Position numbers and translations under genes: made by a program
DNA from: an uncultured Bacteroidales bacterium
GTDB lineage: Bacteria; Bacteroidota; Bacteroidia; Bacteroidales; UBA932
Direction: 5' to 3'
Assembly: GCA_944326325.1 (NCBI GenBank)
Contig: CALVDQ010000002.1
Coordinates: forward strand, 101,286-165,285
DNA length: 64,000 bases
The notes under the pieces: model-generated
The model's input: the letters and a program-made list of their open reading frames with translations, nothing else
Databases searched by the model: none
Told to the model about the DNA's origin: nothing
In this document: positions 1 through 7,581 of the stretch, one piece after another
How the letters are laid out: each line of letters opens with the position of its first letter
Numbering within the stretch: position 1 is the first letter of the stretch

Positions 1-109
1 GTCCGGATATGTAGTCACGCACGGCAGTTTCTTCGAAAGACGGCGACGGTATCGCCACCATCCCTCTCAACATTCCGACAGCGTCGTGTGTCAGGTCTCC
101 GATGTTCAT
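1..109 (-). CDS. argE: Acetylornithine deacetylase-type M20 peptidase, N-terminal part (partial)
   Basis: Only the first 36 codons are in the window; the gene runs off the left edge. The visible peptide starts MNIGDLTHDAVGML and carries VAIPSPSFEETAVRDY, the typical N-terminal stretch of M20 metallopeptidases of the ArgE/DapE group. It lies 38 nt after argB and follows argF', so hydrolysis of an N-acyl-ornithine (or N-acyl-citrulline) is the likely role. Because the transcarbamylase upstream looks N-succinyl-specific, the natural substrate may be N-succinylcitrulline, which is inference. The metal ligands lie outside the window and cannot be checked. Confidence 0.8.
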   Translation of the reverse strand, partial: MNIGDLTHDAVGMLRGMVAIPSPSFEETAVRDYISG

Positions 110-147
110 CTCAGTCTGATGTGTAAGTGTGTGGCGCTCCGGGCCGG

Positions 148-948
148 TCATCTGTCCAGACAGACTGTCTGCCTGTCGTTGAGGATGTTGTCCGAGTTCT
201 TTATGACTACCTTGGATACTCCGTGCCTTATCGCACTGAAAGCGTTCTCCAATTTTGGCAGCATCCCGTCAGCCACAATCCCGTCAGCCTTCAGTTTCCC
301 GAAACAAGCTGGGTCTATCTCCGGTATCAGGCTTCCTTCGTCATCCTTGTCAAGCAACACCCCGTCTTTTTCGAAACAGTAGACAAGCTCCGTCTCCTTT
401 TTTGACGAAAGGCTCACGGCTATGGATGATGCTACTGTATCTGCGTTGGTATTCAGCAGGTTGCCGTCCTTGTCACAGGTTATCGCACTGAACACGGGCG
501 TGAGCCCAGCCTCGATGAACCTGATTATGAGTCCGCTGTCTATATTTTCCGGAGAAAGGTCTCCTACAAAGCCGTAATCTACGGTCTCACCGGTGGATGC
601 CAGTTTTACGGGCGGTCTTTTGGCAGCCGTTATGACAGCCCCGTCGGCTCCGGAGAGCCCGATTGCGTTGCATCCGTTCTTCTGCAGCAGGGCGGTTATG
701 CTTTTGTTGCACCATCCGGCATACACCATCGTGACTATCTTCAGGGTCTCTGCATCCGTCACTCTCCGGCCTTCTATCATCACGGGAGTGAGCCCCAGCT
801 TCTTCTGCATCGCACTTGCTATCGCCCCGCCTCCGTGGACCAGCACCTTCGCCCCTGGTACCGCAGCGAATTCCCTGGCGAACTTCTCCAGTTTCGCCTG
901 GTTGTCCACTACGTTTCCGCCTATCTTGAATACCTGTATTTTTCCCAT
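148..948 (-). CDS. argB: N-acetylglutamate kinase (acylglutamate kinase)
   Basis: A 266-residue amino-acid kinase starting MGKIQVFKIGGNVVDN. It has the glycine-rich KIGGN and VHGGG motifs, GRRVTD, and the C-terminal VADGMLPKLENA segment of the ArgB family, and its length is normal. The frame stays open upstream to 1194, but that extension is simply argF' read in another frame, so the ATG at 946-948 is taken as the start. It phosphorylates the gamma-carboxylate of an N-acylated glutamate in arginine synthesis. It sits 56 nt after argF' and before argE on the same strand, so one transcript is likely. Given the Pro90-type transcarbamylase next door, N-succinylglutamate is a plausible substrate. 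Confidence 0.93.
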   Translation of the reverse strand: MGKIQVFKIGGNVVDNQAKLEKFAREFAAVPGAKVLVHGGGAIASAMQKKLGLTPVMIEGRRVTDAETLKIVTMVYAGWCNKSITALLQKNGCNAIGLSGADGAVITAAKRPPVKLASTGETVDYGFVGDLSPENIDSGLIIRFIEAGLTPVFSAITCDKDGNLLNTNADTVASSIAVSLSSKKETELVYCFEKDGVLLDKDDEGSLIPEIDPACFGKLKADGIVADGMLPKLENAFSAIRHGVSKVVIKNSDNILNDRQTVCLDR

Positions 949-1004
949 TGTCTGACTGTTTGGAAATTGTTCTGTCCGGCCATGCCTGTCCGGTCCGCCC
1001 GGAT

Positions 1005-1958
1005 TCACAGACCGGCCAATATCTCTTTCAGGACAGTCTGGGCCGATACCACCCTGTTCGCAGCTTCCGGAATCACGATCGACTGCGGGCTCTCGATCAC
1101 CTCGTCCGTCACAATCATGTTCCTCCTGACCGGCAGACAGTGCATGAAGTACGCATTGTCCGTCAGTGCCATCTTCCTGCTGTCCACTGTCCAACTGCGG
1201 TCCATGCTCAGCACCTTACCGTAATTGTCCCCGGTGTAGGCGGCCCAGTTTTTCGCATAGATGAAATCAGCCCCTTCGAAGGCCTTGTCCTGGTCATATT
1301 CCACCTTCGCCTTGCCGACAAATGCCGGATCCAGTTCATATCCTTCGGGGTGGGTGATGACAAATTCGTAGTCTGTCAGGTTGATGCCTTCGGCAAACGA
1401 GTTCGGCACAGCCTGCGGCAAAGCTTTCGGATGGGGAGCCCATGTCATCACGATCTTCGGCTTTTCCTTTTTCTTGTATTCCTCGATCGTAATCATGTCG
1501 GCGAATGTCTGCAGCGGATGTCTTGTCGCGGCTTCCATGCTGAATACCGGTTTCCCTGAATACTGTATGAACTCATTGAGTATCTTTTCGGTATAGTCTT
1601 CCTCCTTGTTCTCGAACCTTGCGAAGGACCTCACCCCGATGATGTCGCAGTAGCATCCCATCACCGGAATCGCCTCAAGTAGATGTTCCGGCTTGTCCCC
1701 GTCCATTATCACCCCTCTTTCCGTCTCCAGTTTCCATGCACCCTGGTTCACGTCGAGCACGATTACGTTCATCCCGAGGTTCATGGCTGCCTTCTGCGTG
1801 CTCAGCCTCGTCCGCAGGCTCGAATTGAAGAATATCATCAGCAGCGTCCTGTTCCTGCCGAGTTCCTGGTCCGCGAACGGATTTTCCTTGACGTACCTTG
1901 CCTTTGCAAAGGCCTCGTCGAGATTCCCAAGCTGGGTTACCGAAGTGAAATGTCTCAT
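1005..1958 (-). CDS. argF': N-succinylornithine carbamoyltransferase (ArgF')
   Basis: A 317-residue transcarbamylase. It carries FFNSSLRTRLSTQ (carbamoyl phosphate loop), the MEAATRHPLQ segment, and the MHCLPVRRN motif near the C terminus. Residue 90 is proline (GDKPEHLLEAIPVMG). In the characterised Bacteroides fragilis enzyme Pro90 selects N-succinylornithine, whereas acetylornithine transcarbamylases have Glu at the matching site. The protein agrees with the B. fragilis type along its whole length as far as I remember that sequence. It probably makes N-succinylcitrulline. It is first in a minus-strand argF'-argB-argE cluster and has a -7 element upstream at 2032-2039. A 14-codon reading frame ends across its start codon. 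Confidence 0.93.
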   Translation of the reverse strand: MRHFTSVTQLGNLDEAFAKARYVKENPFADQELGRNRTLLMIFFNSSLRTRLSTQKAAMNLGMNVIVLDVNQGAWKLETERGVIMDGDKPEHLLEAIPVMGCYCDIIGVRSFARFENKEEDYTEKILNEFIQYSGKPVFSMEAATRHPLQTFADMITIEEYKKKEKPKIVMTWAPHPKALPQAVPNSFAEGINLTDYEFVITHPEGYELDPAFVGKAKVEYDQDKAFEGADFIYAKNWAAYTGDNYGKVLSMDRSWTVDSRKMALTDNAYFMHCLPVRRNMIVTDEVIESPQSIVIPEAANRVVSAQTVLKEILAGL

Positions 1959-1999
1959 ATCGTTTCTGTTAAGTCCGCCTTATGACGGATTGTGATCAT
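1955..1999 (-). CDS. Possible 14-codon upstream reading frame overlapping the argF' start
   Basis: Starting at an ATG 26-40 nt behind the presumed transcription start, this frame reads MITIRHKADLTETI and stops in a TGA that overlaps the argF' ATG (ATGA arrangement). Such an overlap could couple translation of argF' to that of the short peptide. It contains one Arg codon only, so classic arginine attenuation is not strongly suggested. It may equally be chance. No homologue is known to me. Confidence 0.3.
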   Translation of the reverse strand: MITIRHKADLTETI

Positions 2000-2031
2000 A
2001 AAATTGCAGCCTGTGGTGTCGGCACAGATTA

Positions 2032-2039
2032 CAAACTTA
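2032..2039 (-). promoter_or_regulatory. -7 element for argF'-argB-argE
   Basis: On the minus strand this reads TAAGTTTG, a match to the Bacteroidetes -7 consensus TAnnTTTG, 73 nt before the argF' ATG. A convincing -33 TTTG was not found at the expected spacing. Confidence 0.5.
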
Positions 2040-2122
2040 ATAAATTTTCTTTGTTCCGGGTACAGGCCGGCCGGCAATTCCGTCATTCCGTCCCCTGAAA
2101 TCTGCATTCCGTCGGAAACCGC

Positions 2123-2153
2123 TTTACCGGTTCTCCGTAAGACTCTACTTTTG
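2123..2153 (+). promoter_or_regulatory. Candidate promoter ahead of the ECF sigma region
   Basis: TACTTTTG at 2146-2153 matches TAnnTTTG, with TTTA 19 nt upstream as an imperfect -33. It points to an ATG at 2165 that opens a signal-peptide-like frame (MIDMKKFMFLIVIVLSAG) joined in frame to the sigma factor gene. Confidence 0.45.
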
Positions 2154-2333
2154 CGGCAAAAGGAATGATAGATATGAAAAAGTTCATGTTTTTGATTGTC
2201 ATTGTATTGTCGGCAGGTATTTCCAGGGCTGCTGGCCGCGTGCGTCTTCAACCATGTCCGGGTTCCTGCACGTTTGGTCGAAAAAAAATCGTCCTGTCCT
2301 TGTCCGGCCTGTACCGAATTCGGAAATTTTCCG

Positions 2334-2341
2334 TAAGTTTG
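2334..2341 (+). promoter_or_regulatory. -7 element for the ECF sigma factor gene
   Basis: TAAGTTTG matches TAnnTTTG and ends 33 nt before the chosen ATG of the sigma factor gene. No clear -33 TTTG is seen at 19-21 nt. This second promoter-like site favours the short sigma factor start at 2375 over the long frame from 2165. Confidence 0.5.
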
Positions 2342-2374
2342 CCGCCCACACATTACAGAGGAGCGCAGGAGAAG

Positions 2375-2962
2375 ATGGAGCAGATGACAGGACCGGATGA
2401 TATTGTTGTCAGGATAAGCCGTTCGGACAGGGCGGCTTTCGACGAGCTGTACCGTATGTTCTATCCACTGCTGGTGAACTATGCTTCCCTGATGGTGTCA
2501 AGGGAGACAGCCAAGGACATTGTACATGACGTCTTCTTCCGGCTCTGGACTGTCAGGGAAAGCCTTCTGCCTCAATCCGGGACGGGGGGGGGTAACATAC
2601 GTAGTTTCCTGCTGCGCAGTACATATAATGCGTGCATAAGCGTAATCCGCAAGCAACTTTCCCGGCTCAACCACGGAAAGCTGGCCATGGGGGATATCGA
2701 AGAATATTACCGTTTCTATGATGTGGACAGGAACGATATCCTCCAGAAACTCTACAGCCGGGACATCCGCGAATCTCTCGATGCCGCTATCGGCAGCCTG
2801 CCCCCGCGATGCCGTGAGATATTCCTCATGAACTATGTGGAAAACCTGTCGGCCCGGGAAATCAGCGAAAAGCTCGGGATCAGCGTTTCTACAGTCGAGA
2901 ACCAGATACATACCGCACTGGTCCGTCTCAGGGCCTTCATAAAAAAATCAAATTTCCTATAG
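2375..2962 (+). CDS. ECF-type RNA polymerase sigma factor of a PUL
   Basis: A 195-residue sigma-70 family protein starting MEQMTGPDDIVVRISRSD. Region 2 is seen in DELYRMFYPLLVNYA and AKDIVHDVFFRLW, and region 4 in LPPRCREIFLMNYVENLSAREISEKLGISVSTVENQ-like sequence (helix-turn-helix). The frame is open back to 2165, but the ATG at 2375, preceded by purine-rich GAGGAGCGCAGGAGAAG and a -7 element, gives the usual family length. It lies directly before a FecR-like anti-sigma gene and an STN-SusC gene, the standard trans-envelope signalling set that induces a PUL when its glycan is bound. Odd feature: nine G residues at 2584-2592 encode part of SGTGGGN between regions 2.3 and 2.4; a single-base slip would truncate the protein. 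Confidence 0.92.
   Translation: MEQMTGPDDIVVRISRSDRAAFDELYRMFYPLLVNYASLMVSRETAKDIVHDVFFRLWTVRESLLPQSGTGGGNIRSFLLRSTYNACISVIRKQLSRLNHGKLAMGDIEEYYRFYDVDRNDILQKLYSRDIRESLDAAIGSLPPRCREIFLMNYVENLSAREISEKLGISVSTVENQIHTALVRLRAFIKKSNFL
2584..2592 (+). repeat. G9 homopolymer inside the ECF sigma factor gene
   Basis: Nine consecutive G residues, in frame as given (Gly71-Gly73). I saw only one other G/C run of eight or more, at 63812-63819. Gaining or losing one base would frameshift the sigma factor within region 2. This is a candidate contingency locus, or a spot prone to sequencing error. Confidence 0.9.
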
Positions 2963-3007
2963 GTGCTTTTTCCTCCGGTCGCGTATATAATCCGTAACGC
3001 GACAAGG

Positions 3008-3874
3008 ATGAGGAATATATCAGACAGTTTTACGGATGAACTCAGGACGCTCGACCACGCCCTGCATTTCCTCCTTTCAGGGACTCCGGACACTGATGTG
3101 GAAGAGTCTCTGGAAGCGTTGAATGCGCGTATCGATGCCGAGCAGCGCATTGCACGCAGGTCAAGGCTGAGACGCTGGCTCTATCCGGCGGCCGCGGCGG
3201 TGGCCGTAATCCTTGTAACGGCGGCGATAACGTTCTCCCTTACATACGATGACGGTATCCAGTGTTACTCCAATGCCGGTGAAGCCGCAGTCATGGTAAG
3301 CCTGCCGGACGGAACGCAGGTGTGGATGAACCCCGGCACCGAGATGACTTTCGACAAGAACTTCAACGCCGAGGAGAGGAATGTGACTGTCGTCGGGGAG
3401 GCCTATTTCGATGTAGTGCACAACCCTGACTGCCCTTTCATAGTCACTACGGAGAGTTTCAAGGTAAAGGTGCTCGGTACGGTTTTCAACGTGAAGGCCT
3501 TTCCAGGGGACGCAAGACCGGAAGTCTCGCTTGCACAGGGCTCTGTAGCGATGCAGAACCTTGACGGCGTGAACCTCGTACGTCTCCGTCCGGGGCAGCA
3601 GGCAGTCCTGGACAAGTCCGCCGATGCACTTGAGATAAGCGATATCTACATAGGGGATATGCTGATGAGACACTATGGAGCCGTCTCGCTGCACAACGCC
3701 ACCGTAAAGGAGATAGTGACGGAAATTTCGGATGTCTACGGAGTCAGGATAGCGGTGGAGGGAAAGGATGAAGGCACCACATATAATTTCAGTTTCCAGA
3801 AAGACAGCGATATAGGTGATATCCTGGATATGCTGGAATTTGTTTGCGGAGACCTCAGGTTCAGCCTGGAATAG
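3008..3874 (+). CDS. FecR-family anti-sigma factor
   Basis: A 288-residue protein. A cytoplasmic N-terminal part (about 1-70) is followed by one membrane helix (LYPAAAAVAVILVTAAITFSL) and a periplasmic FecR domain with LPDGTQVWMNPGTEM, VVGEAYFDVVHN and FKVKVLGTVFNVKAF. The C-terminal domain (SLHNATVKEIVTEISDVYGV) resembles DUF4974. This is the usual architecture of PUL anti-sigma factors, which hold the neighbouring sigma factor until the SusC STN domain signals. The ATG at 3008 is chosen; a GTG directly after the sigma stop (2963) would add 15 residues with no family-like sequence. Confidence 0.92.
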   Translation: MRNISDSFTDELRTLDHALHFLLSGTPDTDVEESLEALNARIDAEQRIARRSRLRRWLYPAAAAVAVILVTAAITFSLTYDDGIQCYSNAGEAAVMVSLPDGTQVWMNPGTEMTFDKNFNAEERNVTVVGEAYFDVVHNPDCPFIVTTESFKVKVLGTVFNVKAFPGDARPEVSLAQGSVAMQNLDGVNLVRLRPGQQAVLDKSADALEISDIYIGDMLMRHYGAVSLHNATVKEIVTEISDVYGVRIAVEGKDEGTTYNFSFQKDSDIGDILDMLEFVCGDLRFSLE

Positions 3875-3882
3875 TCTCCGCT

Positions 3883-3925
3883 GCGGGAGCACTCCCGCGT
3901 GCCGGATGCCGGAATATCCTTCCGG
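3883..3925. repeat. Two inverted repeats between the anti-sigma and susC genes
   Basis: The gap holds GCGGGAG-CA-CTCCCGC (3883-3898) and CCGGAA-TATCC-TTCCGG (3909-3925). Neither is followed by a T-run, so a classic terminator is not obvious. They may attenuate readthrough into susC, stabilise a processed mRNA end, or mark a regulator site for the ECF-dependent promoter. Confidence 0.45.
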
Positions 3926-3980
3926 GTCCGCCGCAGATACCACGGAATTACACACTTTATTAAGAACTGATATAGCCAAT

Positions 3981-6900
3981 ATGAACGTAAAACAATTATT
4001 AAGGAAAGTGGCCTTAGTGCTTCTGGCACTGTTTTCTGCAGGAATGACATTATTGTCAGCCATGCCTATAGGCCAGCAGGAATACAGCCTCAGGCTGTCT
4101 TTCACCAATGCCCCTCTTAAACAGGTACTTGATGAATTTACCGGTCAGACGGGTGTCTCATTTTCCTATAAGACGTCGATGGAAACCATCAATATGGCGT
4201 CGGTGAATGTCGATCTCCAGAATGCTTCGCTTGAGACTCTCATGGAACAGGTGTTCGCCGGTTCCGGGATAACCTGGAAGGTCCTGGACCAGGTGGTGGC
4301 GCTTTATGCTCCTGAAGATTCAGGAACAGAGCAGGAAGAAGTCCCGGAAAAAGATAACGGACGGAGGACATTGTCCGGTCATGTGGATGATGCTTCAGGC
4401 GCACCTGTCATCGGTGTGACCGTTATGGTCGAAGGGACTCTGAACGGTACGCAGACGGATCCGGACGGCAACTGGTCCCTGGCAGTGGAAGACGCCGGAG
4501 ATGCCAGCCTGGTATTCTCCTGCATCGGTTACAGGACCGTAACCATGCCTGTCGGGATAAACGATGTCATCAATATTGTCATGCAGGAGGATGCCGAACT
4601 CCTTGAAGAGGTCGTGGTGGTAGGTTACGGTACGCAGCGCAAGGCGAATATCACCGGTTCCGTGACTTCCATAGATTTCGGCTCCATTGCAGAAGGCCGA
4701 CCTATCGTGAACACTTCGGCTGCCCTTGCGGGTCTTGCCCCGGGTATGAGCGTGATGCAGACGACCGGCCAGCCTGGTGCCGAGAAGACCAGTATCCGTA
4801 TCAGGGGTGTGGGGTCCTTCACGGTCAACGATAATACTGACGCGAGTGCGCCTCTCGTGCTGGTCGACGGCATAGAGTGGAGTATGGACAATGTGAACCC
4901 GAACGACATAGAGTCGATATCCATCCTGAAGGATGCAGCGTCGACCGCCATCTACGGTACCCGTGCCGCAAACGGTGTGATCCTCATCACTACCAAGTCC
5001 GGTACCGAGGAGAAACCGAGGATAAGCTACTCCTACAAGGGTATAGTGCAGATGCCGTACAACAACCTGGAGTGGGTGAGTGACTATGCTACCTATATGG
5101 AACTTTTCAACGAGGCGTGCGACAATGCCGGTTCGTCCCGCCGTTTCTCCCAGGCGAGCATAGATACATGGCGTGCTGCATCGGCGGATCCTTACGGACT
5201 CAATGAATACGGTGTTCCGAACTATGCCGCATATCCGAACACTGACTGGTTCGAAGAGATATTCCAGAACGGATACTCCCAGGAGCACAACCTGAGCATC
5301 TCCGGAGGCAGCAAGACAGTCCGCTACCTCATCTCGGCCGGATATCTTGACAACCAGGGTGTCATGAACCGCTTCAATCTTGACTCATCTTCCCAGAAAG
5401 CCAACTTCAGGGCGAACCTTGAGGCGGACGTGCTCAAATGGTTCACGATAGGGACAAAGATATACGGACAGTTCCAGTCCAATGGTCTGGCGAACATCAA
5501 GAACGGCTTCAATTATCTTTACCAGACGACCCCCGGTGTCTATCCCGGCAGCGAGAACGCCTGGGGACGTCCGGCAAGCAACGAGGAAAGCCCGCAGGCA
5601 AACAACATCTTCGGACAGATGGCCGGCAACGACGGTACCAAGCATACCTGGAGGATAAACGGGACGCTTTTCGCCAAGATCCGCCCGTACAAGGGTGTCA
5701 GCATAGAAGGTACCTTCAACTACGCCCCGACTTTCGGCCTGGACCACACCTACAGCCGGGAGAACGGCTACTGGGACTATGTCACCGACACCAGATATTC
5801 CTCATCGGAACTTTCAAGGGCAATGGTCGCAGACAGGACATACCGCGACTACAGGATGTCCACCGAGCTTCTGGCAAGGTATGACGGGACTTTCGGCAAC
5901 CATACTGTCGGGGTCATAGCCGGATATTCCGCAAGCGAATACAGAACCTGGGCATACCGTGTCCGCAAGCAGGGCGCGACCGACTGGACCCTGAACGAGG
6001 GAGGAACATACTCCACCCTTTACGATGCTTCCTATACAACAAGGACAGGCTGGGGGCTCCGCTCCTACTTCGGCAGGATAAACTACGCCTTCAAGGACCG
6101 TTACCTCTTCGAGGCCAACTTCCGTGCGGACGGTTCGTCGAGATTCGGTACCAACACCCGCTACGGTTTCTTCCCTTCCTTCTCTGCAGGATGGAAAATC
6201 CACGAGGAGCCTTTCATGGCCGGCACGAGGAGCTGGCTCTCCAACCTGAAGCTGAGGGCATCCTGGGGACAGACCGGTAACAACCTCGGTATAGGTAACT
6301 TCGCATGGCAGGCCACATACAACACCGGAAATGTGGTGATAGACGGCAGCAATGCCACTTCCCTGTTCATCAAGTCCATGAGCAACATCAACCTGCAGTG
6401 GGAGACCACGGCCACTACGGATATCGGTATCGACGCCGGGTTCTTCAATGACAGGCTCACTGCCGAATTCGACTACTATTTCAAGAATACCACGGATATC
6501 CTCTTTACCCCGAGTACATACCTGACCATGGGTAACTTCACCCAGGTGCCGTCCAATCTCGGAAGTATGTGGAACCAGGGTATAGAGATAGCCCTCAATT
6601 GGAAGGACACCATCGGAAAGGACTTCTACTATTTCGCAGGGGTAAACTTCTCGTTCAACAAGAACAAGGTCACATCCTTCAAGGGCAAGCTCTCCAGAGG
6701 CTATGACGAAAACGGGAACTATTACACGAACTTTTCCGACGTATCCGAAAACTGGTCTTCACCGGGCAAGCTGATCGAGGGTCATGAGATAGGCGAGCAC
6801 TATATCTACCAGCGGTACAGGGGTACCGGAGTCGGCTATACCGGCGGACAGGTGGATGTCAACGCCGGCCCTGTGGACGGTATAATCCGCACTGAGACCG

Positions 6901-7565
6901 ATATGCAGTGGGTACGCGCGATGATCGAGTCCGGATACACTTTCAACGGCGTGACGACAGTCAGCAAGGACCAGCTCTGGTACGGTGACTTCATCTATGC
7001 CGATACCAACGGTGACGGCAACTACGGGAACTCCTACGATATGGATTTCAACGGCAAGAGCTCCACTCCGGCCTACAACCTCGGCATCAACCTCGGCTTC
7101 TCCTGGAAAGGGATAGACTTCAGCATGCTGTGGACAGGTGCGTTTGACTACTATATATTTTGGAATACAAACTATTACAACGCCACGAATGCCACATGGG
7201 GATATGCTCTCAGCCAGAGAGTCGCTGACGACCACTATTTCTATGATCCGGACAATCCTTCGGACTCCCGGACAAATATCTGGGGTACATACCCGCGTTT
7301 GTATGCCGGTGATGACCGGAACCGCGAACAGAACGACTTCTACGAATACAAGGGTGACTATATGAAACTCAAGAACGTCCAGATAGGCTACACCCTGCCG
7401 GAGAACATCACCCGCAAGTTCTTCGTGAAACAGTTGCGTTTCTACGTATCCGGCGAGAACCTGCTGACAATCACATCATTCCCTGGAATGGACCCGGAAC
7501 TGGGCGGTACCATCGGGTATCCTCTCATGCGACAGGTCTCCATCGGGGCACAGGTTACATTTTAA
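3981..7565 (+). CDS. SusC/RagA-type TonB-dependent transporter with STN domain
   Basis: An outer-membrane transporter of 1194 residues. The order is signal peptide (MNVKQLLRKVALVLLALFSAG), STN domain (about 30-105, LSFTNAPLKQVLDEFTGQTG), carboxypeptidase-like beta-sandwich (about 125-200), TonB plug with VVVVGYGTQRKANITGSV and VLVDGIEW, and a large barrel ending in VSIGAQVTF. The STN domain is the part that contacts a FecR anti-sigma, and that pair lies directly upstream. The ATG at 3981 is chosen because the open frame before it has no signal-peptide character. The partner SusD starts 16 nt after the stop. Probable role: TonB-driven import of oligosaccharides from a uronic-acid polysaccharide, inferred from the lyases downstream. 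Confidence 0.95.
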   Translation: MNVKQLLRKVALVLLALFSAGMTLLSAMPIGQQEYSLRLSFTNAPLKQVLDEFTGQTGVSFSYKTSMETINMASVNVDLQNASLETLMEQVFAGSGITWKVLDQVVALYAPEDSGTEQEEVPEKDNGRRTLSGHVDDASGAPVIGVTVMVEGTLNGTQTDPDGNWSLAVEDAGDASLVFSCIGYRTVTMPVGINDVINIVMQEDAELLEEVVVVGYGTQRKANITGSVTSIDFGSIAEGRPIVNTSAALAGLAPGMSVMQTTGQPGAEKTSIRIRGVGSFTVNDNTDASAPLVLVDGIEWSMDNVNPNDIESISILKDAASTAIYGTRAANGVILITTKSGTEEKPRISYSYKGIVQMPYNNLEWVSDYATYMELFNEACDNAGSSRRFSQASIDTWRAASADPYGLNEYGVPNYAAYPNTDWFEEIFQNGYSQEHNLSISGGSKTVRYLISAGYLDNQGVMNRFNLDSSSQKANFRANLEADVLKWFTIGTKIYGQFQSNGLANIKNGFNYLYQTTPGVYPGSENAWGRPASNEESPQANNIFGQMAGNDGTKHTWRINGTLFAKIRPYKGVSIEGTFNYAPTFGLDHTYSRENGYWDYVTDTRYSSSELSRAMVADRTYRDYRMSTELLARYDGTFGNHTVGVIAGYSASEYRTWAYRVRKQGATDWTLNEGGTYSTLYDASYTTRTGWGLRSYFGRINYAFKDRYLFEANFRADGSSRFGTNTRYGFFPSFSAGWKIHEEPFMAGTRSWLSNLKLRASWGQTGNNLGIGNFAWQATYNTGNVVIDGSNATSLFIKSMSNINLQWETTATTDIGIDAGFFNDRLTAEFDYYFKNTTDILFTPSTYLTMGNFTQVPSNLGSMWNQGIEIALNWKDTIGKDFYYFAGVNFSFNKNKVTSFKGKLSRGYDENGNYYTNFSDVSENWSSPGKLIEGHEIGEHYIYQRYRGTGVGYTGGQVDVNAGPVDGIIRTETDMQWVRAMIESGYTFNGVTTVSKDQLWYGDFIYADTNGDGNYGNSYDMDFNGKSSTPAYNLGINLGFSWKGIDFSMLWTGAFDYYIFWNTNYYNATNATWGYALSQRVADDHYFYDPDNPSDSRTNIWGTYPRLYAGDDRNREQNDFYEYKGDYMKLKNVQIGYTLPENITRKFFVKQLRFYVSGENLLTITSFPGMDPELGGTIGYPLMRQVSIGAQVTF

Positions 7566-7581
7566 TTGAGGAGGAAATAAT

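Noticed and set aside
949..1194. N-terminal extension of the argB frame
   Set aside because: The extra 82 codons are argF' coding sequence read in another frame and have no kinase similarity; the ATG at 946-948 is correct.
2281..2288. A8 run upstream of the sigma factor gene
   Set aside because: Poly-A runs of this size are frequent in AT-rich intergenic DNA and this one lies outside the chosen coding sequence.
2963..3007. GTG start for the anti-sigma gene directly after the sigma stop
   Set aside because: The added 15 residues (MLFPPVAYIIRN...) lack similarity to the family; ATG at 3008 gives the normal N terminus.
4395..5288. Long open frame antisense to the first susC
   Set aside because: It lies fully inside a well-supported SusC gene and shows no recognisable domain; such frames are common opposite GC-rich genes.
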